Position numbers and translations under genes: made by a program. Source: Candidatus Eremiobacterota bacterium (GTDB lineage: Bacteria > Vulcanimicrobiota > CADAWZ01 > Ess09-12). From it: a stretch of 64,000 nt of DNA. The notes below the pieces were generated by a model. That model was not told the DNA's origin. It searched no databases and saw nothing but the letters and a program-made list of their open reading frames with translations. The DNA is taken from NCBI GenBank assembly GCA_031082125.1, contig JAVHLM010000008.1, positions 62,001 through 126,000 on the forward strand, read 5' to 3'. Of this stretch, positions 33,404-41,777 are shown in pieces; position 1 is the first letter of the stretch; each line of letters begins with the position of its first letter.

Positions 33404-34945
33404 TTACCTGATGTTCTTCGCTCCAGGGGTATCTGCCCCTTCAAAAAGACATTCCCCCCCCACGAAGGTCTTCAAAATCCTTATTCTCCCAAGCTCTCCC
33501 CCAGGCGTCTGCAAAGGGTTCATTGAGAGTACCGTGAAATCAGCGGCCATCCCCTCGGCAAGCCTTCCCGGGGAGCCTTCCCCGCGGGAGAGGAATGCCG
33601 CATTCCCGGTGTAAAGCTCCAGGCCCTCACTCACCGTGAGCCTCGATGGCTTCGTGGGATGGGTTGCCGCCGCTTCAATGCCGAGGAAAGGATCCAGAGG
33701 GGTCACATCGCTGTCGGACCCTCCCCCCATGACAATGCCTGCCTCCTGGAGCTCTCTCAGGGGGTTCGTCCTTCTCATCCTGCGGAGACCGAGGCGCCGG
33801 TGATACATCTTTCCCTCGCCGCCCCACAGAGACTCAAAGGCAGGCTGCACCCCAAGGGCTATGCCCAGCTTTGCTATCCTCTCAATATCAGACACTGAAG
33901 GGAGCTCGCAATGCTCAATCCTGTGGCGGTGATCTGCCGCAGGGTGCCGTGCAAGCGCTCTTTCGTATGCATCGACTGCCTGGCGGATAGCCCTGTCGCC
34001 GATGGCATGGAGGGATATTTGAAGGCCTTCGCTGTGTGCTCTCTCAACGAAAGAAAAAAGCGCCCCGTCGTCAAAGTAAAGAATCCCCGCCGTATCGGCC
34101 CTGTCCTGATAAGGCTCCGAGAGGGCCGCAGTCCAGGAGCCGAAAGATCCATCCACCAGGAGGCATCCGCCGATCCTTGGGAGGCCCCTCTCTTTCACCC
34201 AACGGATGTCCGTTATCTGCGGATAAAGGACCACACGGGGCCCCAGAGGAAGGCCTCCCTCAATGAAAAACTCAAGGTCCTCAGTGGTAAAAAGGCTTCC
34301 CCCCTCAAGGGCGTGGACAGTCGTCACTCCCCTTGAAAGAGCGAGCGCCGCGGCTTTCATGCAAGCCTCGCGCCTCTCGCGGTCGCCTGTGCTCTTTGAG
34401 AGAACCTGGCGGATCCAGTCATTGGCCTTCCCGGCAAAAATCCCCTCACTCACCGCATGCGACGCTATGGCCTCCGGCAACGAAAGGCTCTTAAGGGCCG
34501 CGGTGTTGACGACACATGAATGGTAATCTCTTCTGAAAATCACCAGGGGTCTTGTGGCCTCGGCCTTATCCAGGTCATGCCTTGTGGGCCTCCTCCCCTC
34601 ACTGAAGAGCGACTCGTCAAAACCGAAGCCCTTCTTCCACTCCGCCGTCTCACCCTCTTCCTCTCTCAGGATTGTTATCATCTCATCGATGCTTTTTGCC
34701 GCCACCAGGGAGACCATTGTCATATGGAGGCCTGTGTGAAGAAAATGGGTGTGGGTGTCAATAAAGCCCGGCACAATGAAGGCTCCCGCCATATCAATGA
34801 CCTCACAGGTTCCGCCGGAGAGGGCGTCAATGTCGGAGGTTTTTGCAAGAGCCCTTATCTTCCCCCCTTCGATGAGCATGGCATCGCAGCCCTGGTGCTC
34901 CTGGCCGACAAAACGGGCATTCTTGACAACGGCGGCAGTGCTCAT
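33404..34945 (-). CDS. Amidohydrolase family 3 (YtcJ-like) protein
   Basis: 513 residues. The N-terminal composite domain (MSTAAVVKNARFVG, then FIVPGFIDTHTHFLHTG with the HxH metal pair) and the barrel motifs SLHAIGDRAIRQAVDAYE, HRIEHCELPS and GGGSDSDVTPLDPFLGI are characteristic of the metal-dependent amidohydrolase_3 family (YtcJ). The reaction is hydrolysis of amide or related bonds in small molecules; the true substrate is unknown. No signal peptide, so cytoplasmic. It heads the minus-strand run 27538-34945, and is divergent from the small zinc-ribbon gene at 35128 with a 182-nt gap. Confidence 0.82.
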   Translation of the reverse strand: MSTAAVVKNARFVGQEHQGCDAMLIEGGKIRALAKTSDIDALSGGTCEVIDMAGAFIVPGFIDTHTHFLHTGLHMTMVSLVAAKSIDEMITILREEEGETAEWKKGFGFDESLFSEGRRPTRHDLDKAEATRPLVIFRRDYHSCVVNTAALKSLSLPEAIASHAVSEGIFAGKANDWIRQVLSKSTGDRERREACMKAAALALSRGVTTVHALEGGSLFTTEDLEFFIEGGLPLGPRVVLYPQITDIRWVKERGLPRIGGCLLVDGSFGSWTAALSEPYQDRADTAGILYFDDGALFSFVERAHSEGLQISLHAIGDRAIRQAVDAYERALARHPAADHRHRIEHCELPSVSDIERIAKLGIALGVQPAFESLWGGEGKMYHRRLGLRRMRRTNPLRELQEAGIVMGGGSDSDVTPLDPFLGIEAAATHPTKPSRLTVSEGLELYTGNAAFLSRGEGSPGRLAEGMAADFTVLSMNPLQTPGGELGRIRILKTFVGGECLFEGADTPGAKNIR

Positions 34946-35127
34946 TGGAACCTTTCAATGCCTCCCCTGATCCTCTCTCCTTTCTTACACCACCTGAAGG
35001 GTTACTCCTCTTTTCAGGGCAAATCAAATAAGAAGGGAAAAACCGCTCTCTGTGGAATGAACACTACTGACGGTGCCGGAATTGCCCGGTAAGACCGGTA
35101 AAACAAGCCGGACCATGAGGTGACACC

Positions 35128-35337
35128 TTGTACGTGCATACCTTGGACAATCTTTTCGAGCACAAGTGCCAGGTCAAGGATATGAAGCTCTCGGGCTTTA
35201 ATCCTGAAACGCTGAATTACTACTGCAAGGAGTGCGGGGGAAAGCTCATCCTCAAGCGCACGAAGCCGGCAGACGAATTCATCAACAAACACGCGTCGCT
35301 GAAACTCTCCAAAAGACTTCTCGAGCTCTGCTCTTAG
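35128..35337 (+). CDS. Small zinc-ribbon-like protein, 69 aa
   Basis: Starts at a TTG behind GAGGTGACACC, a well-placed ribosome site; no closer ATG gives the same fit. The sequence MYVHTLDNLFEHKCQV followed by YYCKECGGKLILKR has a Cys at ~14 and a CKEC knuckle, suggesting one zinc site. Soluble, basic C-terminus (KLSKRLLELCS). No family recognised. Next comes the alpha/beta hydrolase gene 71 nt downstream on the same strand. Confidence 0.45.
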   Translation: MYVHTLDNLFEHKCQVKDMKLSGFNPETLNYYCKECGGKLILKRTKPADEFINKHASLKLSKRLLELCS

Positions 35338-35408
35338 GATCATTCACGCCCCGCATGGAGAGCCTTGCCCCCCGGACCACAGGGGGATTAGTAAGCCTGG
35401 AGGTAGCT

Positions 35409-36293
35409 ATGATAAGGAGACACTCTGAATTTATCACTCTTATGGCTGCATTTCTGCTGGTGCTGTGCCTTGCAGGCAGCGCTGCAGGGGCGGAAAAGCA
35501 GCAGTTCAAGGTGGACCTCAATGACACCGTAGTACTGCAGTCAACGAACGGGAGCAGGCTCCAGTGCTATTTCTTCACTCCCATAGGGAAAGAGAGGCCC
35601 CTCCCGGTCTTGATCATAGTACCGCCCGGAGGGCAGGAAGCGCGGACCATGTTCCCTTATGCACAGTATTTCGCCGGCGCCGGCATGGGCGTCTTCTGCT
35701 TTGATCCCCAGGGAAGGGGAAAGAGTGAAGGCACGGAGGATTACAATGGGCCCTGCCACCAGGACGACGTGACGACGGTGATAAAGTACCTCAGGAGCCT
35801 CCAGGGCGAGGTTGACAAGAGAAATATCGGTATCATCTCCTTCTATGACGGGACCACCATGGCTCTGGGGTCGCTTTTCAAGAACCCCACCCTGGACGTG
35901 AAATACCTCATCGACCTTGAGGGGCCCGGCACAAGAGACGACTGCACGAAAATGCGGTGCCCCGTACCCAAGGGCGTGGTGCTTGACGACTTCTTCTGGA
36001 AGGAGCGAGAGGGGATCCGCTACATAGAGAGGATATTCTGCCGCTACCTGAGGCTCCAGTGCAAGACGGACCATGCGATGAACGAAGACAAGGCTTATGC
36101 AATCGCAATGTACAACAAGGCCCTCAAGGGAAAATCACCATGGGCCCGCTGTAATTTCAACGGCACATACCAGGAGATGGATCCCTCTTTCCAGGGCAAA
36201 TACCAGTGGCTTCGCTCAGCCGACAAGGACACCCTGAACCGCTTTGTGCAGGAGATGGGCCAGATGGAGCCCCTCCCGGAGTCGATCAAGTAG
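35409..36293 (+). CDS. Secreted alpha/beta-hydrolase-fold protein lacking the usual nucleophile
   Basis: 294 residues with a signal peptide (SEFITLMAAFLLVLCLAGSA). Fold signatures: PVLIIVPPGGQEARTMFPY, GMGVFCFDPQGRGKSEG and NIGIISFYDGTTMALG. In dienelactone-hydrolase relatives the last motif is G-x-S-x-G (or G-x-C-x-G), but here the elbow reads S-F-Y-D-G, so the expected Ser or Cys is a Tyr. No late His in a D-x-H setting is evident. It may therefore be a non-catalytic binding protein or use a different mechanism. The start ATG follows CCTGGAGGTAGCT. The longer frame to 35232 overlaps the preceding gene and is not used. Confidence 0.7.
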   Translation: MIRRHSEFITLMAAFLLVLCLAGSAAGAEKQQFKVDLNDTVVLQSTNGSRLQCYFFTPIGKERPLPVLIIVPPGGQEARTMFPYAQYFAGAGMGVFCFDPQGRGKSEGTEDYNGPCHQDDVTTVIKYLRSLQGEVDKRNIGIISFYDGTTMALGSLFKNPTLDVKYLIDLEGPGTRDDCTKMRCPVPKGVVLDDFFWKEREGIRYIERIFCRYLRLQCKTDHAMNEDKAYAIAMYNKALKGKSPWARCNFNGTYQEMDPSFQGKYQWLRSADKDTLNRFVQEMGQMEPLPESIK

Positions 36294-36296
36294 GGA

Positions 36297-37217
36297 TCAG
36301 ATATTATTCATGCGCTCGAGCATTCTCTCGATGACGGCCCCGACGATGCCAAGGCTTTTCTCGCTTGTCCTCTCGAGTACGTCACCGGCAGTATGCCATT
36401 CAGGATAGGTGAAATCTATGATGTCCAGCGATGGGATCCCCTTCCTGAGAAAAGGGATATGGTCATCGTCGAGGCAGATGTCGCTTCCGGAGAAATAGTC
36501 TGAATAACCGAGCTCTGCCGCCGTGGTTTCCATGAGCTTTGAAAGAGCCGTCGTCGAGTTGAGATCCCTGTTCACCGCAAGATTTCCGTCACCAATCATG
36601 TCAAGCAGCAGCATCGCCTTTATCCTGCCGAGGGAGCCGTCCTTCACGCTCTCCTCGACAAACCTCCTGCTCCCGTAAAGGCCGTCAGACGGGGACCACT
36701 GCACAAGGGCCTCCTCGCCGTCAAAAAATACCAGCTTTGTGGTGAAGCGGTGCTTCTTGCCGGGGAGAATCCTCGCAAGCTCAAGAAGGGCCGCCGTGCC
36801 CGATGCATTGTCGTTTGCGCCCACGAAGGCGAACTGCGGAAAATACTTGGACTCGTAATGGGCACCGACGATCACGACGCGCTCCGGGTCTCCCGGGACG
36901 ATGGCGGTGATATTCTTCATGACCACCTTGCCCAGAGGAGTTTTTGCCTGGAAGGTATCTTCTGTCACCGGGAGACCGTCCTGCGAGAGGGACGCCACCA
37001 GGTAAGCCCGCACTTTTTCCAGGGCCTGCGAGCCCGGCGGCCGGGGGCCGTATTCCAGGATTCTGGTCATATGACCATAGGCTCTCTTCTCATCAAAAGC
37101 GGGTCTGCCCTGCCAGAAAAAGCTGAGCAGGAGAAGGGCTGCTCCGCACAGGAGCGGGATCGCCGCATAGGGGTAATAGCTCTTCCAGAGAGGGAGAGTC
37201 GCCTTCCTTCTTCCCAT
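36297..37217 (-). CDS. M28-family metallopeptidase (aminopeptidase or glutaminyl cyclase-like)
   Basis: 306 residues. One N-terminal transmembrane helix ([19 protein letters not shown]) anchors an extracytoplasmic M28 domain. Zinc ligands and catalytic residues are in place: VGAHYESK (His), [14 protein letters not shown] (Asp), FFDGEEAL (Glu-Glu), LLDMIGDGN (Asp) and [19 protein letters not shown] (His). This could be a leucyl-type aminopeptidase or a glutaminyl-peptide cyclotransferase, which share the fold and the W-H-T-A near the C-terminus ([12 protein letters not shown]). It is 9 nt downstream of a beta-propeller gene on the same strand, and convergent with the hydrolase before it. Confidence 0.82.
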   Translation of the reverse strand: MGRRKATLPLWKSYYPYAAIPLLCGAALLLLSFFWQGRPAFDEKRAYGHMTRILEYGPRPPGSQALEKVRAYLVASLSQDGLPVTEDTFQAKTPLGKVVMKNITAIVPGDPERVVIVGAHYESKYFPQFAFVGANDNASGTAALLELARILPGKKHRFTTKLVFFDGEEALVQWSPSDGLYGSRRFVEESVKDGSLGRIKAMLLLDMIGDGNLAVNRDLNSTTALSKLMETTAAELGYSDYFSGSDICLDDDHIPFLRKGIPSLDIIDFTYPEWHTAGDVLERTSEKSLGIVGAVIERMLERMNNI

Positions 37218-37226
37218 GATCAGGCT

Positions 37227-38618
37227 TTACCACAGGAGCTGGAGCGATTCATCGGAGGGGGTGTAAAGAAATATCTGCTCCCTGAAATAGACATTCTCAG
37301 TATCTCCTCTTTTTTCTCGCTTCTGGAAAGTGGAATAGTCGATAATCGCTATGGATTCGCCTTCAGGCGACCACACAGGGCGGCTTGTGGCTCTGTTCTT
37401 GTCGTCCTTGAAGAGCTCCTTCAGTTTTTTTCTATGGATATCATAGACAACATAGCTCCCTACACGGGATGAGCGGTCAGGCTGCTTGAGAATTATGGCG
37501 TCGCCCCTGGGGGACCAGTATGCCTCCGAGGGATTGACGGCCACGGGGAGAAAAGAGATTGAGACTCCCTTGACGTCGCTGATGAGGCTCCGGCTTCTCT
37601 CATCCTCAGGCTTATCGGTATCGATATAGTTCCACAGTATCCTGTCGCTCCTGGGGGACCAGAGGGGATTCTGGTACACCCAGTCCTTTTTCAGGGAGAA
37701 CCTCACAAGAATATCCCCCAGGGAAGTGAGGACCACCATGGACGACGCGCCGGCTCCATCGCGGCAGGTAAGGGCAATCTTGCTGCCGTCGGGCGAAAAG
37801 GCGGCATCCATTGCGCCCCGGGAATCCTCAAGGATTGTCCTGGATTCTGAAAGAAGGTTCTTCCAGTCAATCCTGTAGAGAATGAAGCCCTTCTGCTGGG
37901 CTCCCCGCTTCTCTATCAGCACCCTGCGAAAATCACCGGACATGTTCCTGAAGAAAGGATACTGCCCTCTCCTTTCCGTGAAAAGGCCGCCGCGGGGGAG
38001 AGGCTCCTTGGAGGAGCTGCCGAGGGTGGCAAGATAGTAGAGAGGCTCCTTCTCCTCGGCCCTGGAGGATTTGAGAACCACCCGCTTTTCGTCAGATGAG
38101 AGGAAAAAATCAGTGACGCCGTCAAAAAGCTTGTCAGAGTACCCCTCGCCGAACCGGGCGCGGAAAAGGCCGCCGCTCCTGGTAAAATAGAGAGTCCGGC
38201 TGTCCTTCGCCCACTCGGCCTTGTCAAACCAGGTGCGCTCCCTGAGGGGGGAAACCTCGAAGCTGTCAATGGAGCCCATGCCCATGAGGCCGTCACCCGA
38301 CGAACAGGCAAACCTTATCCCGTTGGGGGCAAGGGCAACCTTGAGGGGAGCGGCCTCCTGGCCATCTGCGGGGTATACCTGGAAAAGCTTGTTTTTCCTG
38401 GGGAAGAAAAGGGTCCTGCCGTCAATGAGGAGGATGTCAGGAGGCCCGGTCCAGGAGACGGTGGGCTTGGCAGGACCATCGTGCTCTCTGCCAATAAGGT
38501 ACTGGAGCTGCGTGACCTTCTGGACTTTGAAGAAATCCTTTGCCTGGGCAGCCCCATGGAAAAAAAGCAGAACAGATAAAAAAATGAAGGCCCCTCTCCT
38601 CCATTTACCCCTTTTCAC
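37227..38618 (-). CDS. Secreted TolB/WD40-like beta-propeller protein
   Basis: 463 residues with a signal peptide (RGAFIFLSVLLFFHGAAQA-KDFF). About six repeats of the F-S-P-D-G-x-x-[IL] and W-S-P-[RE]-x-[DE] type are visible: FSPDGSKIALTCRD, LWSPRSDRILWNYID, YWSPRGDAIILKQPD and VWSPEGESIAIIDYS. Such PD40/TolB-like propellers act in the periplasm as protein-interaction or carbohydrate-recognition scaffolds. No catalytic residues are evident. The M28 peptidase gene starts 9 nt downstream, which suggests they are co-expressed. Confidence 0.78.
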   Translation of the reverse strand: MKRGKWRRGAFIFLSVLLFFHGAAQAKDFFKVQKVTQLQYLIGREHDGPAKPTVSWTGPPDILLIDGRTLFFPRKNKLFQVYPADGQEAAPLKVALAPNGIRFACSSGDGLMGMGSIDSFEVSPLRERTWFDKAEWAKDSRTLYFTRSGGLFRARFGEGYSDKLFDGVTDFFLSSDEKRVVLKSSRAEEKEPLYYLATLGSSSKEPLPRGGLFTERRGQYPFFRNMSGDFRRVLIEKRGAQQKGFILYRIDWKNLLSESRTILEDSRGAMDAAFSPDGSKIALTCRDGAGASSMVVLTSLGDILVRFSLKKDWVYQNPLWSPRSDRILWNYIDTDKPEDERSRSLISDVKGVSISFLPVAVNPSEAYWSPRGDAIILKQPDRSSRVGSYVVYDIHRKKLKELFKDDKNRATSRPVWSPEGESIAIIDYSTFQKREKRGDTENVYFREQIFLYTPSDESLQLLW

Positions 38619-38638
38619 TTCCCCATCTCCTTTGAACG

Positions 38639-39646
38639 TTAAAGCCTTGCAAAAGTAAGCTCTGTCTTCCCGATCCTTATCACGTCCCCGCTCTTGAGGC
38701 CTGACTGCTTTACCCTCTCGTTATTCAGGTAAAGACCCGACGTGTTTCCCATGTCATGGATAAGGAAGCTTGAGCCCTCAGCCATCGAAATGACGGCATG
38801 TCTTTCGGAGACCTCTTCATCGTCTTCTATGACAAAATCGCAGTCAGGGTCCCTGCCGCAGGTAATCTGCGACTGGGACTCGTAAAAGCTGAACTTATAG
38901 CCCGGGTTTGCTCCCTTCCTCACCGTGATGGTGGCGATGACCCTGCCCGTGGGACGGGCCTTCTTCTTGGGCTCAGCAGTCGATACTGGCGGGGCAGGCC
39001 GGGGCTCCTCCCGATCCTTCAAGGGGGGCGGTGAGGATTTTTCCTCTCCGGGATAAGGCTTTTTAGATGAAGAGCAATCATCGCAATAGACCATCCCTGC
39101 GAGGACAGGCTTGCCGCAGCGCTCACAGACGCTCTTGCTCCTGCCGCCAAGCACCAGCCTGAGAACGATAAGGAGGATTATAAGGCCTCCCACACCACCT
39201 GCTATCGGGATTGTGTACTTGGTGATGTCAAACTTGGCTTTCTCTGCCGGAGCTGCCGATGCTGAAGGCGATGCCTCGGGAGACACCGATGCTGAAGCTG
39301 ATTCCGTCGGCGAGGCCCCGGGAGTCATGCTTTCCGATCCCCCCGGCGAGGGAGCGGCAGAGGGGGTGGAAGATGCCTCAGAAGTGGCGGCGGGACTTGT
39401 CTCAGGTGGAGCAGCGGGACTTGTCGCTGGAGCAGCGGAAGGGGCTTCTTTCGGTTCGGCTTTTTTGTCCTTGGCGGCAGTGCTCCCGGCAGTCTTTTGG
39501 GATTCTGTTTTCGCCGCCACAAGGATCTCCCTGGATTGCGCCGGCGAGGCAAAAGACGCGTCAAGCTTCAGGACAATCGCGAGGAGAAAGGCAAAGACAG
39601 CGAAAAGGACAAGCTTACTTACTCTCGGTTGCAATGTGTTCAGCAT
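38639..39646 (-). CDS. Membrane-anchored FHA-domain protein with zinc ribbon
   Basis: 335 residues. Signal or anchor helix (LVLFAVFAFLLAIVLKLDAS), a Pro, Ala and Ser-rich low-complexity region (~55-140), a second transmembrane helix (IPIAGGVGGLIILLIVLRLVL), a zinc ribbon (CERCGKPV, CDDC) and a C-terminal FHA domain: TCGRDPDCDFVIEDD, SERHAVISM, NTSGLYLNNERV and SGDVIRIGKTELTF. FHA domains bind phospho-threonine, so it is a likely target or partner of the two Ser/Thr kinases at 27538-30850. The ATG at 39646 follows GGGAGGAATTTGAAT; the longer upstream frame lacks a ribosome site and has no protein-like sequence. Confidence 0.8.
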   Translation of the reverse strand: MLNTLQPRVSKLVLFAVFAFLLAIVLKLDASFASPAQSREILVAAKTESQKTAGSTAAKDKKAEPKEAPSAAPATSPAAPPETSPAATSEASSTPSAAPSPGGSESMTPGASPTESASASVSPEASPSASAAPAEKAKFDITKYTIPIAGGVGGLIILLIVLRLVLGGRSKSVCERCGKPVLAGMVYCDDCSSSKKPYPGEEKSSPPPLKDREEPRPAPPVSTAEPKKKARPTGRVIATITVRKGANPGYKFSFYESQSQITCGRDPDCDFVIEDDEEVSERHAVISMAEGSSFLIHDMGNTSGLYLNNERVKQSGLKSGDVIRIGKTELTFARL

Positions 39647-39986
39647 ATATTCAAATTCCTCCCAACAAGACTGAGCTCTCTGATATGATGCTCTCTGTAG
39701 TATCCATAGCGGTGAATCGAAAAGGTAAAAAACCCCTCGCCTCCTGGTGCCGAGGCCTCGCAGGAGTTCACAGGGGCGGGATTTCACCGCATCTTCATAA
39801 GTATTTTTTAATCGTGGACAAAAATCCTTTCTCCATGGCAAATTTTTTCGCGGTGCACCTGCAAGGGCTTCATGAAATCGGCAAGAGGATAATGAGAAGC
39901 TTTTCTCGAACCTCGCCAGGGAATTTTTCCCTATCCTTGGAAATGAGGCTTTTGAAAATGATTTTCTGCCATCAGGGAGCTCCGCA
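39647..39986. other. 340-nt intergenic region between divergent FHA and mnmA genes
   Basis: No gene. It holds an imperfect nested inverted repeat near 39738-39780 (CCCC ... CTCCTG ... CGAGGCCTCG ... CAGGAG ... GGGG), which could fold as an RNA hairpin on either strand, and a TATGAT hexamer at 39682-39687 on the plus strand without a convincing -35. Function unknown. Confidence 0.35.
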
Positions 39987-41078
39987 ATGAAGCTCCTTGT
40001 CGGGATGAGCGGTGGCGTTGATTCTTCCGTGGCGGCAGCCCTTCTTAAAGAGGAGGGCCACGAAGTCACAGGCGTCACCATGAAGGTCTGGGAAGGCGGA
40101 GCGCCGCAGGGGGGAGGGCGCACCCATGAAAAACATTCCTGCTACGGGCCGGGTGAGCTCCATGACATTCAGGATGCAAAACTTGTTGCAGAGCTCCTGG
40201 GCATTCCTTTCTCTGTTATTGACCTCAGCGAGGCGTACCGCCGGGAAGTCCTTGAATACTTCAGAGAGGAATACCTTGCCGGCAGAACACCAAATCCCTG
40301 CATCCGCTGCAATTACAGGGTGAAGTTCGGCTTTCTCCTTGAGAAGGCGGGCATGGCAGGAATTCACTTTGACATGTTTGCCACCGGCCATTATGCAAAG
40401 AGGTGCTTTGATGAAAAGACGGGGCGGTATGGCCTGGAAAAAGCACTTGACAGAAAAAAGGACCAGTCATACTTCCTCTCGTACCTCACCCAGGAGCAGC
40501 TCGGCCGTACCTTGTTTCCCCTGGGAGGGCTCCTCAAGGAGGAGGTGCGCTCTCATGCGAGGCGCCTCGGCCTCTCCGTCACCGAAAAGGCAGAAAGCCA
40601 GGACTTTCTCGAGGAGAGCTGCCGCTCCCTCATCTTTGAAGGCAGGGTGAGCGAGGGGCCCATTGTGAGCGAGGAAGGGACAAGGCTCGGGACACACCGC
40701 GGCATTGTCTATTACACCGTCGGCCAGAGGAAAGGGCTGGGCATCTCGTCACGGGAGCCTCTTTATGTCATCGGGATAGACGCCCCCCGCAACACCCTCG
40801 TGGTGGGGCCTGAAGAGAGGCTTTTCTCACGGGGGCTCATTACCGGCAGCCCCCGCTGGATAGCCTTTGAGAGCCCCCCGCGGAGCCTTCGGGCAAGGGT
40901 CCGCATAAGGCTTGCCCACAGGGAGGCCGAAGCGGAGATCACCGCCATGACCGGCGGCAGGCTGAAAGTGCTTTTTGAGAAGGCTCAGAAAGGCATCACA
41001 CCCGGGCAGGTGGCAGTGTTTTATGACGGTGACAGGGTCCTCGGGGGCGCCATCATAGAGAAAAGGGAAGAGCGTTAG
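39987..41078 (+). CDS. mnmA: tRNA-specific 2-thiouridylase MnmA-type, second catalytic cysteine not found
   Basis: 363 residues. PP-loop GMSGGVDSSVAAALL, VTMKVW, the conserved NPCIRCNYRVKFG (first catalytic Cys, ~104), YATGHYAK-like FATGHYAK, KDQSYFLSYL and the C-terminal TVGQRKGLGI with the barrel domain. It should place sulfur at U34 of Lys, Glu and Gln tRNAs. In E. coli the second active-site Cys lies in S-x-D/Q-I-C-F; here the same place reads ESQDFLEESC, so that Cys is absent or displaced by several residues. Variants of this kind may rely on a Fe-S cluster or a different sulfur relay. The ATG follows GGGAG at 7 nt. Possible sulfur donor: the cysteine desulfurase at 52964. Confidence 0.85.
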   Translation: MKLLVGMSGGVDSSVAAALLKEEGHEVTGVTMKVWEGGAPQGGGRTHEKHSCYGPGELHDIQDAKLVAELLGIPFSVIDLSEAYRREVLEYFREEYLAGRTPNPCIRCNYRVKFGFLLEKAGMAGIHFDMFATGHYAKRCFDEKTGRYGLEKALDRKKDQSYFLSYLTQEQLGRTLFPLGGLLKEEVRSHARRLGLSVTEKAESQDFLEESCRSLIFEGRVSEGPIVSEEGTRLGTHRGIVYYTVGQRKGLGISSREPLYVIGIDAPRNTLVVGPEERLFSRGLITGSPRWIAFESPPRSLRARVRIRLAHREAEAEITAMTGGRLKVLFEKAQKGITPGQVAVFYDGDRVLGGAIIEKREER

Positions 41079-41107
41079 ACGGCAGAATTTCCGATTCATC
41101 ACACCAT

Positions 41108-41160
41108 GTTTACAAAAAGCTCATATTCCGGCAACATATTGTTTACAAAAAGGCCGTGAC
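41108..41160 (+). promoter_or_regulatory. Two-box upstream element (copy A) of the 41219 gene
   Basis: TTTACAAAAAG occurs at 41109-41119 and again at 41142-41152, a 33-bp period. Between them is CGGCAACATA then TTG (41129-41141), with AACA-N3-TGTT symmetry; GTGAC follows at 41156-41160. The same arrangement (33-bp period, CGGCAACATAAT, GTGAC) lies upstream of the gene ending at 41778. TTTACA-N17-CAACAT could be a weak -35/-10 pair. Distance from GTGAC to the ATG is 58 nt here and 56 nt in copy B. Confidence 0.6.
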
Positions 41161-41218
41161 GCCCGGCGGTACGACCTGTCTAAACAGGCAGAGAGACAAA
41201 GGAGAGGGAGGAACGACA

Positions 41219-41662
41219 ATGAGCCCCAGAAGCTACAGCCTCAAGAACCTCAGAAAGATGCAGGCCCTTTGCGCGCCCCAGAGCGTCGAAAAAGAGAGCA
41301 CCTTCATCGTGAACTTTCGGAAGCTCGCGGCAAAGCTCCGGGAAGAGTCAGCCACGGAGAGGGCGGCGCAGGATTTTGACCACATGGCGGAGTGGATCAC
41401 CGGCAAAGTGAGTTACTACCGGGGGCCCCTGCCTTGTGCCGACCAGCTGGGATCCTATTACGAGATAGCCCTCATGGGCTATGAAAAATTCTACGAAGGC
41501 CTCGCAGAGGTCTCTCTCTTTTTCCGGGATCAGGAGGGCTCCCACCTTGATGAGGGCCTCAGGCTCGCTGAAGAAGGCGAAGATCTCCACAGGGAGATGG
41601 ACGCCCGCATCAGGAGGGAAAAAGAATGGTACGAGCGTGAAATTCCTTATGCCGTCGCATAA
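41219..41662 (+). CDS. Hypothetical helical protein, 147 aa
   Basis: Strongly helical, charged protein: SLKNLRKMQALCAPQSVEKE, ATERAAQDFDHMAEWITGK, then LGSYYEIALMGYEKFYEGLA and a C-terminal Glu and Arg-rich coiled segment. One Cys pair is too spaced for zinc. No signal peptide. I do not recognise it. A strong ribosome site (GGAGAGGGAGGAACGACA) precedes the ATG at 41219. It faces the 41778-42608 gene across a shared terminator hairpin, and both have the same upstream two-box element, so they are probably co-regulated. Confidence 0.6.
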   Translation: MSPRSYSLKNLRKMQALCAPQSVEKESTFIVNFRKLAAKLREESATERAAQDFDHMAEWITGKVSYYRGPLPCADQLGSYYEIALMGYEKFYEGLAEVSLFFRDQEGSHLDEGLRLAEEGEDLHREMDARIRREKEWYEREIPYAVA

Positions 41663-41695
41663 TTGAGCATTATTCCCGTGAAATAACCGTTCATT

Positions 41696-41725
41696 GACTT
41701 TTCATGACAAGACTTTTCATGACAA
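41696..41725 (+). repeat. 15-bp perfect tandem duplication
   Basis: GACTTTTCATGACAA occurs twice in direct succession (41696-41710 and 41711-41725) between two convergent genes, immediately before the terminator hairpin. Looks like a recent slippage or duplication event. Confidence 0.7.
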
Positions 41726-41726
41726 A

Positions 41727-41756
41727 AAGGAAGGGGAGCCTCTGCCCCCCTTCCTT
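41727..41756 (-). terminator. Rho-independent-like terminator between convergent genes
   Basis: AAGGAAGGGG (41727-41736) pairs perfectly with CCCCTTCCTT (41747-41756) around a 10-nt loop. On the minus strand the stem is followed by TTTTTGTC, a short U-tract, so it most likely ends the 42608-41778 transcript; the plus-strand side lacks a T-run. Confidence 0.65.
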
Positions 41757-41777
41757 CAGATTTCTGCGGTATATTCC

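Noticed and set aside
39259-39990. 243-codon plus-strand frame over the FHA gene's Pro/Ser region
   Set aside because: Shadow of the FHA gene's low-complexity region and of the intergenic DNA; contains no coherent domain.
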